Assembly: GCA_023664345.1 (NCBI GenBank) | Contig: JAMPFQ010000033.1 | Coordinates: forward strand, 1 to 37,637 | Source: Lachnospiraceae bacterium | GTDB taxonomy: Bacteria > Bacillota > Clostridia > Lachnospirales > Lachnospiraceae | Length of the DNA: 37,637 bases | Direction: 5' to 3' | In this document: piece by piece, positions 30,656 to 37,637 of the stretch | How positions within the stretch are numbered: the stretch's first letter is position 1 | Layout: the number at the start of each line of letters is the position of its first letter | Position numbers and translations under genes: made by a program | The notes under the pieces: model-generated | The model's input: the letters and a program-made list of their open reading frames with translations, nothing else | What the model was told of the DNA's origin: nothing | Database searches by the model: none

Positions 30656-31087
30656 ATGGAAGACGATACGATCAAGCTGTTGAGAGAATGCAATGCAGGC
30701 ATCAAGATGGGAGTATCCACCCTGGACGATGTGATGGAGCATGTGCAGAGCGGAAGCCTGCGCGATCTGCTTGCGAGGAGCAAGGAGACCCATACCAGGC
30801 TGGGCAATACGACTCACGAGTACCTGACACAATACCATGACGACGGAAAAGAGCCGGCCATGATGGCGAAAGTAATGTCCAAGTTCAAGTCCAATATGAC
30901 GATCAACGAGGAAAACGCGGATCATAAGGCGGCTGACCTTGTCACGGACGGCTGTAATATGGGGGTGAAGAGCCTCTATAAATACTTGAACCAATATCCC
31001 GCGGCGGAAGAGAAGATCAAAAAGCTGGCAAAGGATGTGGCTCATGCGGAAGAGACCCTTGTCAAGGATTTAAGAGAGTACCTGTAG
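30656..31087 (+). CDS. DUF2383-like four-helix-bundle protein
   Basis: A 143-residue soluble helical protein. The pattern LRECNAGIKMGVSTLDDVM near the start and VTDGCNMGVKSLYKYLNQY later give two repeats of a helix pair, as in DUF2383/PA2169-like ferritin-like bundles; no clear metal-binding ExxH pair is visible. It has an exceptionally good RBS (AAAAAAGGAGG, 6 nt before ATG), suggesting high expression. The gap of 146 nt after the methyltransferase has a GC-rich stretch but no clear promoter. Function unknown, possibly stress-related. Confidence 0.75.
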   Translation: MEDDTIKLLRECNAGIKMGVSTLDDVMEHVQSGSLRDLLARSKETHTRLGNTTHEYLTQYHDDGKEPAMMAKVMSKFKSNMTINEENADHKAADLVTDGCNMGVKSLYKYLNQYPAAEEKIKKLAKDVAHAEETLVKDLREYL

Positions 31088-31179
31088 TTACCGTTCACAC
31101 GTCGGCCTGACAGACTTAAATTCCATGCTGGCATGAGGATTTGAGCGGTAACTATCTGTAAAATTATCTGTAAAATTCA

Positions 31180-31204
31180 GAGGCTGTCCGATGGCAGCCT
31201 CTTT
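31180..31204 (+). terminator. Terminator after the DUF2383-like gene
   Basis: GAGGCTG (31180-31186) and CAGCCTC (31195-31201) around 8 nt, followed by TTT only, so moderate strength. Upstream, AGTTACCG (31086-31093) and CGGTAACT (31146-31153) form long-range arms. Confidence 0.6.
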
Positions 31205-31231
31205 ACATGTGGCAGGGTTTGAGCATATAAT
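31202..31231 (+). promoter_or_regulatory. Promoter of the HD-domain gene
   Basis: TTTACA (31202-31207), 18-nt spacer, TATAAT (31226-31231), 31 nt before the ATG at 31263. Confidence 0.65.
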
Positions 31232-31262
31232 GGAGACAGGATGTTTTGGAACGGAGGACATT

Positions 31263-32078
31263 ATGCAGATCCACAGACAGAAAGCCTTGCAAGCGTTTGC
31301 TGATTATGTGAAAGATTATGATGCGGAGGACCCTAAGGTAAGGTTAAAGATAGACCACACCTATCGCGTGGCGGGATTTTGCCAGAGGATAGCCGAGTCG
31401 CTGGAACTGTCCCGGGCAGATATCGACCTGGCGTGGCTTAGCGGGCTGCTCCATGATGTGGGGCGGTTCGAGCAGCTGCGCAATTATGGGACTTTTATTG
31501 ACGCACGATCTATCGACCATGCCATGTATGGCGCGGAGATCCTGTTCGATCAGGGAAAGATCCGGGACTATGTGGAGGATGGCAGTGAGGATGGTTTCCT
31601 GCGGAAAGTGATCTCCTGCCACAGCGCGTACCGGATCCCGGAGGACTATGATGAAAGGACCACGTTGTTTGCCAATATCCTGCGTGATGCTGACAAGGTG
31701 GATATCCTGCGCGTGAACGTGGAGACGCCGCTGGAGGAGATCTATAATGTGTCAACGGAAGTGCTGCGCAGCGAACCGGTCACACCCCAGGTTTTACAGG
31801 CGTTTCAGGAGGGGCATACGGTTTTGAGGGCATTAAAACGGACAGCTGTGGACAATGTGGTAGGTCATATCTCCCTAGTGTTTGAACTGATGTTTCCTGT
31901 CAGCCTGCATATGGTGGCAGAACAGGGATATCTGAACCGATTAATGGACTTTAGATCTGAAAATCCTGATACGGTAAGGGATTTTATCCTCATTCGCAAG
32001 AAGATGGCGGAATATCTGGAGACTGCGGAGACGGTTGCACATGATCATTTGCCATATATCGCTACTATTGACTTTTAG
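31263..32078 (+). CDS. HD-domain phosphohydrolase
   Basis: Start ATG 31263 (CGGAGG at 31252-31257); an earlier in-frame ATG at 31191 lies inside the terminator and upstream of the promoter, so it is rejected. The 271-residue product has the HD metal site: KIDHTYRVAGFC (first His), LSGLLHDVGRFEQ (His-Asp pair), HAMYGAEIL, SCHSAYRIP and LRDADKVDILR (distal Asp). Such proteins hydrolyse phosphomonoesters or nucleotides; the substrate is not predictable here. No partner domain is present. Confidence 0.85.
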   Translation: MQIHRQKALQAFADYVKDYDAEDPKVRLKIDHTYRVAGFCQRIAESLELSRADIDLAWLSGLLHDVGRFEQLRNYGTFIDARSIDHAMYGAEILFDQGKIRDYVEDGSEDGFLRKVISCHSAYRIPEDYDERTTLFANILRDADKVDILRVNVETPLEEIYNVSTEVLRSEPVTPQVLQAFQEGHTVLRALKRTAVDNVVGHISLVFELMFPVSLHMVAEQGYLNRLMDFRSENPDTVRDFILIRKKMAEYLETAETVAHDHLPYIATIDF

Positions 32079-32134
32079 AAATGACCTGGGGTAAACTAGA
32101 GAGAGATTGAAGATAGAAAATTGGGAGAACACGA

Positions 32135-33028
32135 ATGGGAAATCTGTGGTTTGGACTGCCGGAGGCTGTAAAGTTCTTTTTCATGAAGCCGAAACTTACG
32201 GAAAAGAACTATGAGCCGCTGCTGATGCTGGAGGAGATGGGGCAGGGATGCCTTGACAGAATAGGAGATAAGCCGGTAGAACTGATTTTTGACATCGATA
32301 AGAATCTGCCTGCAAAGCTGCGCGGTGACGCGAATCGGCTCCGCCAGGTCCTTATGTGCCTTTTGGAGAATTCTATCGGGTTTGCGGAAAAGGGCTATGT
32401 CAGATTGCTGATCAAGGTATATCCTGTGCCGGAGAACGAAATGATAGAGCTGCATATCTCTGTCAAAGATACCGGGAAAGGGATCGATTCCGAGAAGATG
32501 GGGCGTCTTTTTTCTTTCCGTATTCCCCGTGGGCGCTCGAAAGGAGACGGTGTGAGCAATGAACTGTTCGTCTGCCAGCGTCTGATCGGGAGCATGGGCG
32601 GTGAGATCCATGTGAAGAGTGAGGAAGGCAGGGGCAGTGAATTTTGGTTCTCCATCCAGCAGAAGATCGTGGATCCCTCCCCGGCGGCGTACATAAAGAG
32701 GTCTGAGAACGGCAGAGTCCCGAAAGTCAGCGCGAAATTCAGCAACCAATATCGGGAAGCGGCGCTGATGTCCCTGCTCAACATGTACAAGATCTCTTTC
32801 ATTCCTTATGACATTCTGCAGGATGTGGGAATGATGGCAGACTATATTTTCACGGATCACGGTGTTTATTACGAATCGGAACAGGAAATGATGGAACTGG
32901 TGAGGCGCAGGGAGAACATCTGCGTCCTTGAGAATCCGCTGCGTGACCATAAAAAGTTAGACGGGGTGACTATCTGTTACCGTCCTTTCTTCTCACTGAA
33001 TTTTTGTCGTTTTTTGAGTCAGATATAG
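32135..33028 (+). CDS. Orphan histidine-kinase ATPase fragment with a receiver-like tail
   Basis: A 297-residue protein that begins just before a HATPase_c domain: RLRQVLMCLLENSIGFAEKG (N box), VKDTGKGID (G1), NELFVCQRLIGSMGGEIHV (G2 region) and a normal last strand GSEFWFSI. The sensor, HAMP and HisKA phosphoacceptor parts are absent, so it cannot autophosphorylate in the usual way. The C-terminal 100 residues have the outline of a degenerate receiver domain without a clear phospho-Asp. GGGAG precedes the ATG, and truA starts 10 nt downstream, so the gene is expressed as part of an operon. It may be a remnant of a hybrid kinase or a kinase-like ATPase with a new role. Confidence 0.7.
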   Translation: MGNLWFGLPEAVKFFFMKPKLTEKNYEPLLMLEEMGQGCLDRIGDKPVELIFDIDKNLPAKLRGDANRLRQVLMCLLENSIGFAEKGYVRLLIKVYPVPENEMIELHISVKDTGKGIDSEKMGRLFSFRIPRGRSKGDGVSNELFVCQRLIGSMGGEIHVKSEEGRGSEFWFSIQQKIVDPSPAAYIKRSENGRVPKVSAKFSNQYREAALMSLLNMYKISFIPYDILQDVGMMADYIFTDHGVYYESEQEMMELVRRRENICVLENPLRDHKKLDGVTICYRPFFSLNFCRFLSQI

Positions 33029-33038
33029 CAGGTGGCTT

Positions 33039-33773
33039 ATGAAAAATTATAAAATGTTGATCGAATATGACGGCAGCCGCTATTATGGCTGGCAGAGACA
33101 GCCGGATCATGAGACGATCCAGGGAAAGCTGGAGAAAGTATTGTCCCTGATGTGCCAGACGGAGGTAGAGGTCATCGGCGCCGGGCGGACCGACGCCGGG
33201 GTCCATGCCAGAGGGATGGTGGCCAATGCCCATATGGATACGGGATTTTCCGAAGAGGAGATCCGCGCGTATCTGAACCGATATCTGCCCGGTGATATTG
33301 CGGTGAAAGAGGTCAGGGAAGCTTCCCCCAGGTTCCATGCCCGTTATAATGCGTTGGGAAAGACTTACCGGTATACCTGTTATGACGGCAGTGTGAAATC
33401 TGTATTTGACAGGAAATACGTTGCCCATCTGGAGGAAAAGCCGGACATTGCGAAGATGCGGCTGGCGGCGGAACTTTTAAAGGGAACGCATGATTTTCGG
33501 AATTTCTGCGTCAACCCCAGAATGAAAAAGTCCACGGTGCGTTATGTGGATCGGATCGATATCGTCCGCAAGGGCGATCATATCATCTTTACCTTTCATG
33601 GGAACGGCTTCCTGCAGAATATGGTGCGTATCATGGTGGGCGTCCTGCTGGAGGCAGGCTGCGACAGGCTGACCTGTGAGCAGATCAGGGATGTGCTGGA
33701 AGCGAAAGACAGGCAGAAAGCCGGCCCCACCGCTCCGGCCCAGGGGCTGTGCCTGATGAGCGTGGATTATTGA
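33039..33773 (+). CDS. truA: tRNA pseudouridine(38-40) synthase TruA
   Basis: A 244-residue enzyme that isomerises uridines 38-40 in the tRNA anticodon arm. YDGSRYYGWQRQP near the N-terminus and GAGRTDAGVHARG (catalytic Asp52) are diagnostic; KTYRYTCYDG, GTHDFRNFC and NGFLQNMVRIMVG complete the family pattern. The length is normal. CAGGTGG sits 5 nt before the ATG. It is followed after 17 nt by an unknown gene. Confidence 0.96.
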   Translation: MKNYKMLIEYDGSRYYGWQRQPDHETIQGKLEKVLSLMCQTEVEVIGAGRTDAGVHARGMVANAHMDTGFSEEEIRAYLNRYLPGDIAVKEVREASPRFHARYNALGKTYRYTCYDGSVKSVFDRKYVAHLEEKPDIAKMRLAAELLKGTHDFRNFCVNPRMKKSTVRYVDRIDIVRKGDHIIFTFHGNGFLQNMVRIMVGVLLEAGCDRLTCEQIRDVLEAKDRQKAGPTAPAQGLCLMSVDY

Positions 33774-33790
33774 CGAATGGAGGAGTGGAT

Positions 33791-34435
33791 ATGGAAAAAA
33801 GAGTCAGCGCGAGCGGATACGGTCTTTGCCTGTTTTCCGCGGATATGTTACAGGACTTTTTGAAGAAGAACAGGATACGGAAACGGAAGCTGCTGAGCCT
33901 ATTGCAGAAAGATAAGGAACTCTATCTGACCAGCATCAAAGAGGGGATATGGGTTCCACTGGCGCAGATCGACTACTATGCGTATGCCATCAGGCTGGAG
34001 GGGCAGGATCAGCCCTTTGACAGTCAGTGGGAGCAGAAGATAGACTATGGCGGATTCAATCTGGAGATCAGGGACGGGCTCTGGGTTTCCGGGATCAGCA
34101 AGCTGGAACCTTTTGAGCCGGACGAGTACCATATTGAGACGGGAGAGGTTTATAAAGTGTCGCCTCTTGGTCAGGAGTTTTACCACTCTCCCCAAGAAAG
34201 ATGGTACACGGTCCTGAATGGCTGGAGGGATTATACGGACATAAAGTATGATGTGCCCGCCGGGAAATATCATCTGTCCATCAAAGGCTACATCCGAAAG
34301 GAGAAAGTGGAGGCTCCCGAGCCGAACTGCGGATTTTACTTTTCCCTGACAGAAACGGAAGCGTTTGATGGTTTCAAAAATCCCAGGGAATCGGATGACT
34401 ATGACTTCAATGTGGGAAACATGAGGGATAAATGA
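33791..34435 (+). CDS. Unknown soluble protein downstream of truA
   Basis: With the ATG at 33791 (AGGAG 6 nt upstream) the product has 214 residues. The first 60 are basic and helical (FLKKNRIRKRKLLSLLQKDKE); the rest is beta-rich and aromatic, with repeated WxxxLxG and GxYHLSIKGYIRKEK strands. No signal peptide. I do not recognise a family. The gene ends before a strong terminator, so it probably shares a transcript with truA. Confidence 0.7.
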   Translation: MEKRVSASGYGLCLFSADMLQDFLKKNRIRKRKLLSLLQKDKELYLTSIKEGIWVPLAQIDYYAYAIRLEGQDQPFDSQWEQKIDYGGFNLEIRDGLWVSGISKLEPFEPDEYHIETGEVYKVSPLGQEFYHSPQERWYTVLNGWRDYTDIKYDVPAGKYHLSIKGYIRKEKVEAPEPNCGFYFSLTETEAFDGFKNPRESDDYDFNVGNMRDK

Positions 34436-34474
34436 TAAAAGTTCTTTCAAGCAGATAAAAGACGTCCTGCAACC

Positions 34475-34525
34475 GCCGGTTGACAGATTTCCAAGCGCAC
34501 TTGGTAGTTGTCAACCGGCATTTTT
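34475..34525 (+). terminator. Strong terminator with a cruciform-like stem
   Basis: GCCGGTTGACA (34475-34485) pairs with TGTCAACCGGC (34509-34519); inside, CCAAG and CTTGG form a second stem. A run of five T follows. Confidence 0.9.
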
Positions 34526-34645
34526 GCTAGGATTTCCATGTAACAATAAACAGAGTCTCGGAACGGAAACCCGGAAAAATTTCAGACCTGTAAACGGCTG
34601 AGATCCTTTCCGGGACAAGGAAGCAGTGGCGCAGAGACGGAACAG

Positions 34646-34663
34646 ATTGCCGTAAACGGCAAT
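34646..34663. promoter_or_regulatory. 18-bp palindromic operator upstream of the XRE membrane regulator
   Basis: ATTGCCGTAAACGGCAAT is a perfect palindrome (8-bp arms, 2-nt centre) ending a few bases before the AGGAGG of the gene at 34679. A half site, GTAAACGGC, lies at about 34591-34599. This suggests autorepression by the HTH domain, and the position would also block the ribosome binding site in RNA. Confidence 0.6.
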
Positions 34664-34678
34664 TGGAAGGAGGATAAC

Positions 34679-35719
34679 ATGATCTTAGCGGAAAAGGTTG
34701 CATCATTGAGAAAGAAAAAAGGCTGGTCCCAAGAGGAACTGGCGGATAAACTGGGGATATCCAGGCAGTCGGTCTCCAAGTGGGAGTCAGGCGCGTCCAT
34801 ACCGGACATTGACAAGATCATCATGCTGAGTGAACTTTTTCAGGTCAGCACGGATTATCTGTTAAAGGATGAAATGGAAGAATCCGAGAGCGCGGCGCAG
34901 GAAGCGGATGCGTCGGAGGAGCCGGTGAGACGGAGCGTGTCCCTGGAGGAGGCAAATACTTTCATGGCGCTGACGCGGAAGTACGCGATTCCCAGGGCGC
35001 TGGCGGTGGCGTTGTTCGTGCTCTGCCCTACGCCTCTGATCCTGCTGGCCGGCATGGCGGAGGATGGTCGGTTTCAGATCACGGAGGAAATGGCGATGGG
35101 CGCAGGCCTCGTGGTCCTGCTGGTTCTGGTGGCGGTTGGCGTCACGACGCTTATTTTATGCGGAAGATACATGGGATCCTATGCTTTCCTTGACAGGGAA
35201 ATCTTTACGCTGCAATATGGCGTGGAGGGGATCACGAGGAAAAATAAGGAGTCGTTTGCCGGCCGCTTTCATATCATGGTGGCGGTGGGCGTGGCGTTCT
35301 GCATCCTGGGTGTGGTGCCGTTAGTGTTTTTTTCGATAACGGATACGGGGGACTTTGTAATGATCTGCGGCGTGGTCCTGCTGCTCGTGCTGGTCGCCGC
35401 GGCTACATTCCTGTTTGTCTGGGCGGGTTCCATCCAGAACAGTTTCCTTAAGCTGCTGCAGTCCGAGGAATTTGCCCCGGAGCAGAAAACCGCGTCAAAG
35501 AAGCTTGGCGCCTTTTCCGGGGCGTACTGGTGCGTGGTGACGGCGTTTTTCCTGGTGGTGTATGTGGTCTGCAAATGCAATCAGGATTATCTTTTTGACA
35601 AGGATATACCTATGAATCTTGTGTTCGGGATGATCTGGGGTGTGGCGGGGCTGTTCTATGCCGCTGCCAGGATTGTCTTAAAAAGCATTATCATGAAGAA
35701 CGGTAACGGGACGGATTGA
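34679..35719 (+). CDS. XRE-family regulator with membrane helices
   Basis: A 346-residue protein. Residues 1-65 are an HTH_XRE domain (KKKGWSQEELADKLGIS, SVSKWESGASIPDIDKI). After an acidic linker there are about six transmembrane helices (for example ALAVALFVLCPTPLILL, GAGLVVLLVLVAVGVTTLI, ICGVVLLLVLVAAATFLFV). Membrane-tethered XRE regulators of this type are common in Clostridia and may sense envelope or antimicrobial stress; the signal is unknown. ATG 34679 follows GGAGGATAAC. lspA lies 42 nt downstream. Confidence 0.85.
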   Translation: MILAEKVASLRKKKGWSQEELADKLGISRQSVSKWESGASIPDIDKIIMLSELFQVSTDYLLKDEMEESESAAQEADASEEPVRRSVSLEEANTFMALTRKYAIPRALAVALFVLCPTPLILLAGMAEDGRFQITEEMAMGAGLVVLLVLVAVGVTTLILCGRYMGSYAFLDREIFTLQYGVEGITRKNKESFAGRFHIMVAVGVAFCILGVVPLVFFSITDTGDFVMICGVVLLLVLVAAATFLFVWAGSIQNSFLKLLQSEEFAPEQKTASKKLGAFSGAYWCVVTAFFLVVYVVCKCNQDYLFDKDIPMNLVFGMIWGVAGLFYAAARIVLKSIIMKNGNGTD

Positions 35720-35761
35720 TGCTCCGTCCGGCGGCTGTGGACATGGATCGGGAGGGATCAT

Positions 35762-36220
35762 ATGGCTGTCAGTATTTGCGTTATTTCAGCGCTGGGAATT
35801 TTTTTCGGCGATCTGTGGATCAAGGGCAGGATCGAAAAGACAGGTGGGGAAAACTTTCCCGCCTGCTTCGCCGGGAAGAAACTGATTCTGAAAAAATATC
35901 ATAATACCGGCGCCATGCTGGATATGGGATCATCCAAAAGAGCGGTGGTGGCGGCGATATCGGCCCTCCTTACGATCCTGGTCGGCATTGCTTTTGTGCT
36001 CAGTCTGGGGCAGCGCGGGAACCATACGCTGCGGGCCGGGCTGACGCTTCTGCTGGGCGGTTCTTTCAGCAATACTTACGATCGCTTGAAACGAAAATAT
36101 GTGGTGGATTACCTGAGTTTTAATGTGAAGTGGAAATGGTTTCGGAACATTGTATTTAATCTTTCCGACTTTTGCATCATGACAGGCGCACTCCTGACGG
36201 CGCTTGCACTGGCAAGATAA
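35762..36220 (+). CDS. lspA: Signal peptidase II-like protein
   Basis: LspA cleaves the signal peptide of prolipoproteins after lipid attachment. The 152-residue product has four predicted helices. SNTYDRLKRKYVVDYLSF contains the conserved NxxDR and VVD (Asp116), and FNLSDFCI contains the second catalytic Asp136; their spacing fits the family. An Asn in HNTGAML corresponds to the conserved NxGxAF region. The N-terminal helix region is shorter than in typical LspA, and this may be an accessory rather than the main copy. GGGAGGGA precedes the ATG. Ended by the terminator at 36221. Confidence 0.85.
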   Translation: MAVSICVISALGIFFGDLWIKGRIEKTGGENFPACFAGKKLILKKYHNTGAMLDMGSSKRAVVAAISALLTILVGIAFVLSLGQRGNHTLRAGLTLLLGGSFSNTYDRLKRKYVVDYLSFNVKWKWFRNIVFNLSDFCIMTGALLTALALAR

Positions 36221-36246
36221 AAAAGCGCCGCTGTGCGGCGCTTTTT
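36221..36246. terminator. Bidirectional terminator between lspA and arcC
   Basis: AAAAGCGCCGC (36221-36231), TGT loop, GCGGCGCTTTT (36235-36245), with A- and T-runs at both sides, so it can end both convergent genes. Confidence 0.92.
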
Positions 36247-36299
36247 TACCTTATAGGAAATTTTGCTCTGGTTGGGGAAGAATGCGAAGCATTCTTCGA

Positions 36300-36322
36300 A
36301 GCGTCCGGCAGGACGCTTTTTT
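36300..36322 (+). terminator. Second hairpin with T-run facing the arcC stop
   Basis: AGCGTCC (36300-36306), GGCA loop, GGACGCT (36311-36317), then TTTTT. It is oriented to stop plus-strand transcripts that pass the first terminator. A GAATGC/GCATTC hairpin precedes it. Confidence 0.6.
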
Positions 36323-37256
36323 ATGCGGTGATAATGGTTCCGACCTTGCCCCTGACGGCTTCCTTTACCCGGTCTATGGAGGTGATGATCACTTTCCCGC
36401 TGGGAACCTTTTCCAGATATGTGATAGCGGCCTCGATCTTGGGCAGCATGGTTCCTTCGCCAAATTCTTTCGCGTCGATCAGTTCCCTGGCTTCCGCTAC
36501 GGTCAGATGGCCGATGGGGGATTGGTTCTCTTTGCCGAAGTCCCTGTATACATGATCCACTCCGGTAAGGATGATCAGTTCGTCACAGGCCAGGTTCGAG
36601 GCCAGCTTGCCTGCAATGGCGTCCTTTTCTATCACGGCGGAAGCGCCTTTTAAGGCGTGATGCTGTTCGATCACGGGGATCCCGCCGCCGCCGCAGGCGA
36701 TGACCACCTGACCGGCATTTACCAAAGCGCGGATTGCCTCAATCTCAACGATATCAATGGGTTTCGGCGCGGCAACCACACGGCGGAAGCCCTGACCGGG
36801 ATCTTCCTTTACATAGTTGCCCTTTTTGATCTCTGTCTCCGCGTCTTCCCTGGACATATAGCGCCCGATCACTTTGGTGGGCTCATAGAAAGCTTCGTCA
36901 TAAGGGTCTACCGTCACCTGGGTCAGGATGGTGCTGACTGTTTTGGAGATACCCCGGCTGAGCAGTTCCGCGCGGAGGGAATTCTGGATATCGTAGCCCA
37001 CATAACCCTGGCTCATGGCGGAGCAGACACACATGGGAGCGGGGGTGTAATCGATATAGACACGGCGCAGCTCCGTCATGGCTTTATGTATCATGCTGAC
37101 CTGGGGCCCGTTGCTGTGAGTGATGGTCAGCTGCCGATCCGCCTCCACCAGATCGGCCAACGCCCTGGCGGTCTTTATGACAGCATCCCGCTGCGCCTCG
37201 GTAGTATAGCCCAGCGCCTCATGTCCCAGAGAGACAACGACTTTTTTCTTGTCCAT
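36321..37256 (-). CDS. arcC: Carbamate kinase
   Basis: A 311-residue amino-acid-kinase-fold enzyme that converts carbamoyl phosphate and ADP to carbamate and ATP, the energy-yielding step of arginine or allantoin/agmatine fermentation. MDKKKVVVSLGHEALG is the N-terminal phosphate loop in the GHxALG form, THSNGPQVSM, ACGGGGIPVI and AVIEKDAIAGKLASNLA are family blocks. The start is Met at 37256; the frame is open to 37547 but that part crosses the promoter and the palindromic element. No arginine deiminase or carbamoyltransferase gene is next to it in this window. Confidence 0.92.
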   Translation of the reverse strand: MDKKKVVVSLGHEALGYTTEAQRDAVIKTARALADLVEADRQLTITHSNGPQVSMIHKAMTELRRVYIDYTPAPMCVCSAMSQGYVGYDIQNSLRAELLSRGISKTVSTILTQVTVDPYDEAFYEPTKVIGRYMSREDAETEIKKGNYVKEDPGQGFRRVVAAPKPIDIVEIEAIRALVNAGQVVIACGGGGIPVIEQHHALKGASAVIEKDAIAGKLASNLACDELIILTGVDHVYRDFGKENQSPIGHLTVAEARELIDAKEFGEGTMLPKIEAAITYLEKVPSGKVIITSIDRVKEAVRGKVGTIITA

Positions 37257-37299
37257 AATATTGTACATCCTTTTCCTGAGATTTTGTGATAATGGGATA

Positions 37300-37327
37300 A
37301 GTATACCATATTTCTGAGTAAAAGCAA
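37300..37327 (-). promoter_or_regulatory. Promoter of arcC
   Basis: On the minus strand TTGCTT (37327-37322), 16-nt spacer, TATACT (37305-37300), 44 nt before the ATG. Confidence 0.65.
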
Positions 37328-37417
37328 AGACCTGTTGATCTCCGCGGGCGATGGGCCATGCGTAACAGCTCAGCCGCGATGGTACCTGGCGGCTTGGTGA
37401 TCTGCTGCCAGAGGGAC

Positions 37418-37627
37418 GGCGGAGGCGTGCTGTCCTGTCCTGTGCGGACGGAGCAACGCAGTGCTGAACTAACTGCTGACTACGACTACGGAACTGTCGC
37501 AAAGACATGCGCCAGTTCCTATGGCGCGAATTGCGTCTTCGCGCCATAGTCTCCGTAGGCAGTGGATTTCATCCCTGCTAAATGCGCTCCCCAAAGTCCG
37601 CTCAGGACAGGGCAGCACGCCTCCGCC
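37418..37627. repeat. Nested palindromic element of about 210 bp, possible structured RNA or palindromic mobile repeat
   Basis: Outer arms of 32 nt (37418-37449 and 37596-37627) pair with one G-U and one mismatch. Inside are GGAG/CTCC (37450-37453, 37587-37590), CTACGG/CCGTAG (37486-37491, 37553-37558), an 11-bp hairpin with one mismatch (37490-37519), a perfect 12-bp hairpin CTATGGCGCGAA/TTCGCGCCATAG (37519-37530, 37538-37549) and an 8-bp hairpin (37559-37578). Almost every base can pair in a branched structure. No ORF on either strand looks coding. The GC-rich sequence from 37332 to 37417 is also foldable and may belong to it. The strand of any transcript is unknown. Confidence 0.7.
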
Positions 37628-37637
37628 TGATTTCCGA

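Noticed and set aside
31086..31153. AGTTACCG/CGGTAACT long-range inverted repeat as an operator
   Set aside because: Eight-base arms 52 nt apart downstream of a gene are likely chance or part of a weak 3' UTR fold; no dyad near a promoter.
31191..31262. Earlier ATG start of the HD-domain gene
   Set aside because: It lies inside a terminator hairpin and upstream of the TATAAT box; the ATG at 31263 has a GGAGG site.
37257..37547. N-terminal extension of carbamate kinase to 37547
   Set aside because: The extension is Arg/Ser-rich, crosses a sigma-A-type promoter and part of the nested palindrome; homologues start at MDKKK-like sequence.

Overview
The window looks like a chromosome segment of an anaerobic Bacillota bacterium, most likely a Lachnospiraceae-type Clostridia. 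The grounds are the AGGAGG-type ribosome binding sites, UgpABCE-type sugar transport genes, a DUF6020/DUF6056-like membrane gene cluster, a GHxALG-type carbamate kinase and Tn916-like excisionase/integrase pieces. This is inference from gene content; there is no rRNA gene to place it. I saw no tRNA, rRNA or CRISPR array.

Region 1 (1-9.1 kb) is accessory DNA at the 3' end of tuf. The window opens inside tuf (EF-Tu). The last 15 codons of tuf and a terminator occur again at 8559-8669. The two copies share an identical 12-bp core (767-778 and 8559-8570) and then diverge in DNA while encoding almost the same peptide. This is what is expected when an integrative element uses tuf as its attachment site and supplies its own replacement tuf end. 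The enclosed element of about 7.8 kb is decayed. It has a cI-like repressor with paired operators, an excisionase, an integrase cut off after its N-terminal domain and joined to a mobilisation-protein-like coiled coil, and several gene remnants. Its cargo is an unusual chimera of the phosphorothioation-dependent restriction protein DptF with the C-terminal half of a Schlafen/AlbA-type ATP-binding protein (COG2865), a pRiA4b ORF-3-like protein, and an intact COG2865 protein with a frame-sensitive tandem repeat. Beyond the second tuf end, the same 11-bp-period direct repeat layout and a broken replication-initiator gene suggest a second, mostly deleted element in the same site.

Region 2 (9.1-12.1 kb) is AT-rich accessory DNA. 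It has an unidentified helical protein followed by a stand-alone nucleoside-phosphorylase-fold protein of the kind used as an effector in bacterial conflict systems. A 47-codon gene with an excellent ribosome binding site, a small XRE regulator, another short gene and a possible small RNA follow.

Region 3 (12.2-21.1 kb) is a co-oriented run of three GT-C-like membrane proteins, a DUF6020 protein and a Cof-type HAD phosphatase, probably for surface glycan work. The second membrane gene is switched out of frame by a run of nine G residues, which suggests phase variation. A C_GCAxxG_C_C-domain/degenerate GGDEF/EAL fusion closes the region.

Region 4 (21.1-27.4 kb, minus strand) has a lipoprotein gene and an FRG-domain gene that leads a sugar ABC transporter operon (ATPase, two permeases, binding protein).

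Region 5 (27.4-30.5 kb) is a type II restriction-modification operon: a PD-(D/E)xK nuclease, a Vsr-type mismatch endonuclease and a cytosine-5 methyltransferase, behind a promoter overlapped by repeated GACAATATT boxes.

Region 6 (30.5-37.6 kb) is housekeeping-like: a four-helix DUF2383-like protein, an HD phosphohydrolase, an orphan histidine-kinase ATPase fragment, truA, an unknown gene, an XRE regulator with membrane helices and a palindromic operator, lspA and a carbamate kinase. The window ends in a large, deeply nested palindromic element (37418-37627) that may be a structured RNA or a palindromic mobile repeat.
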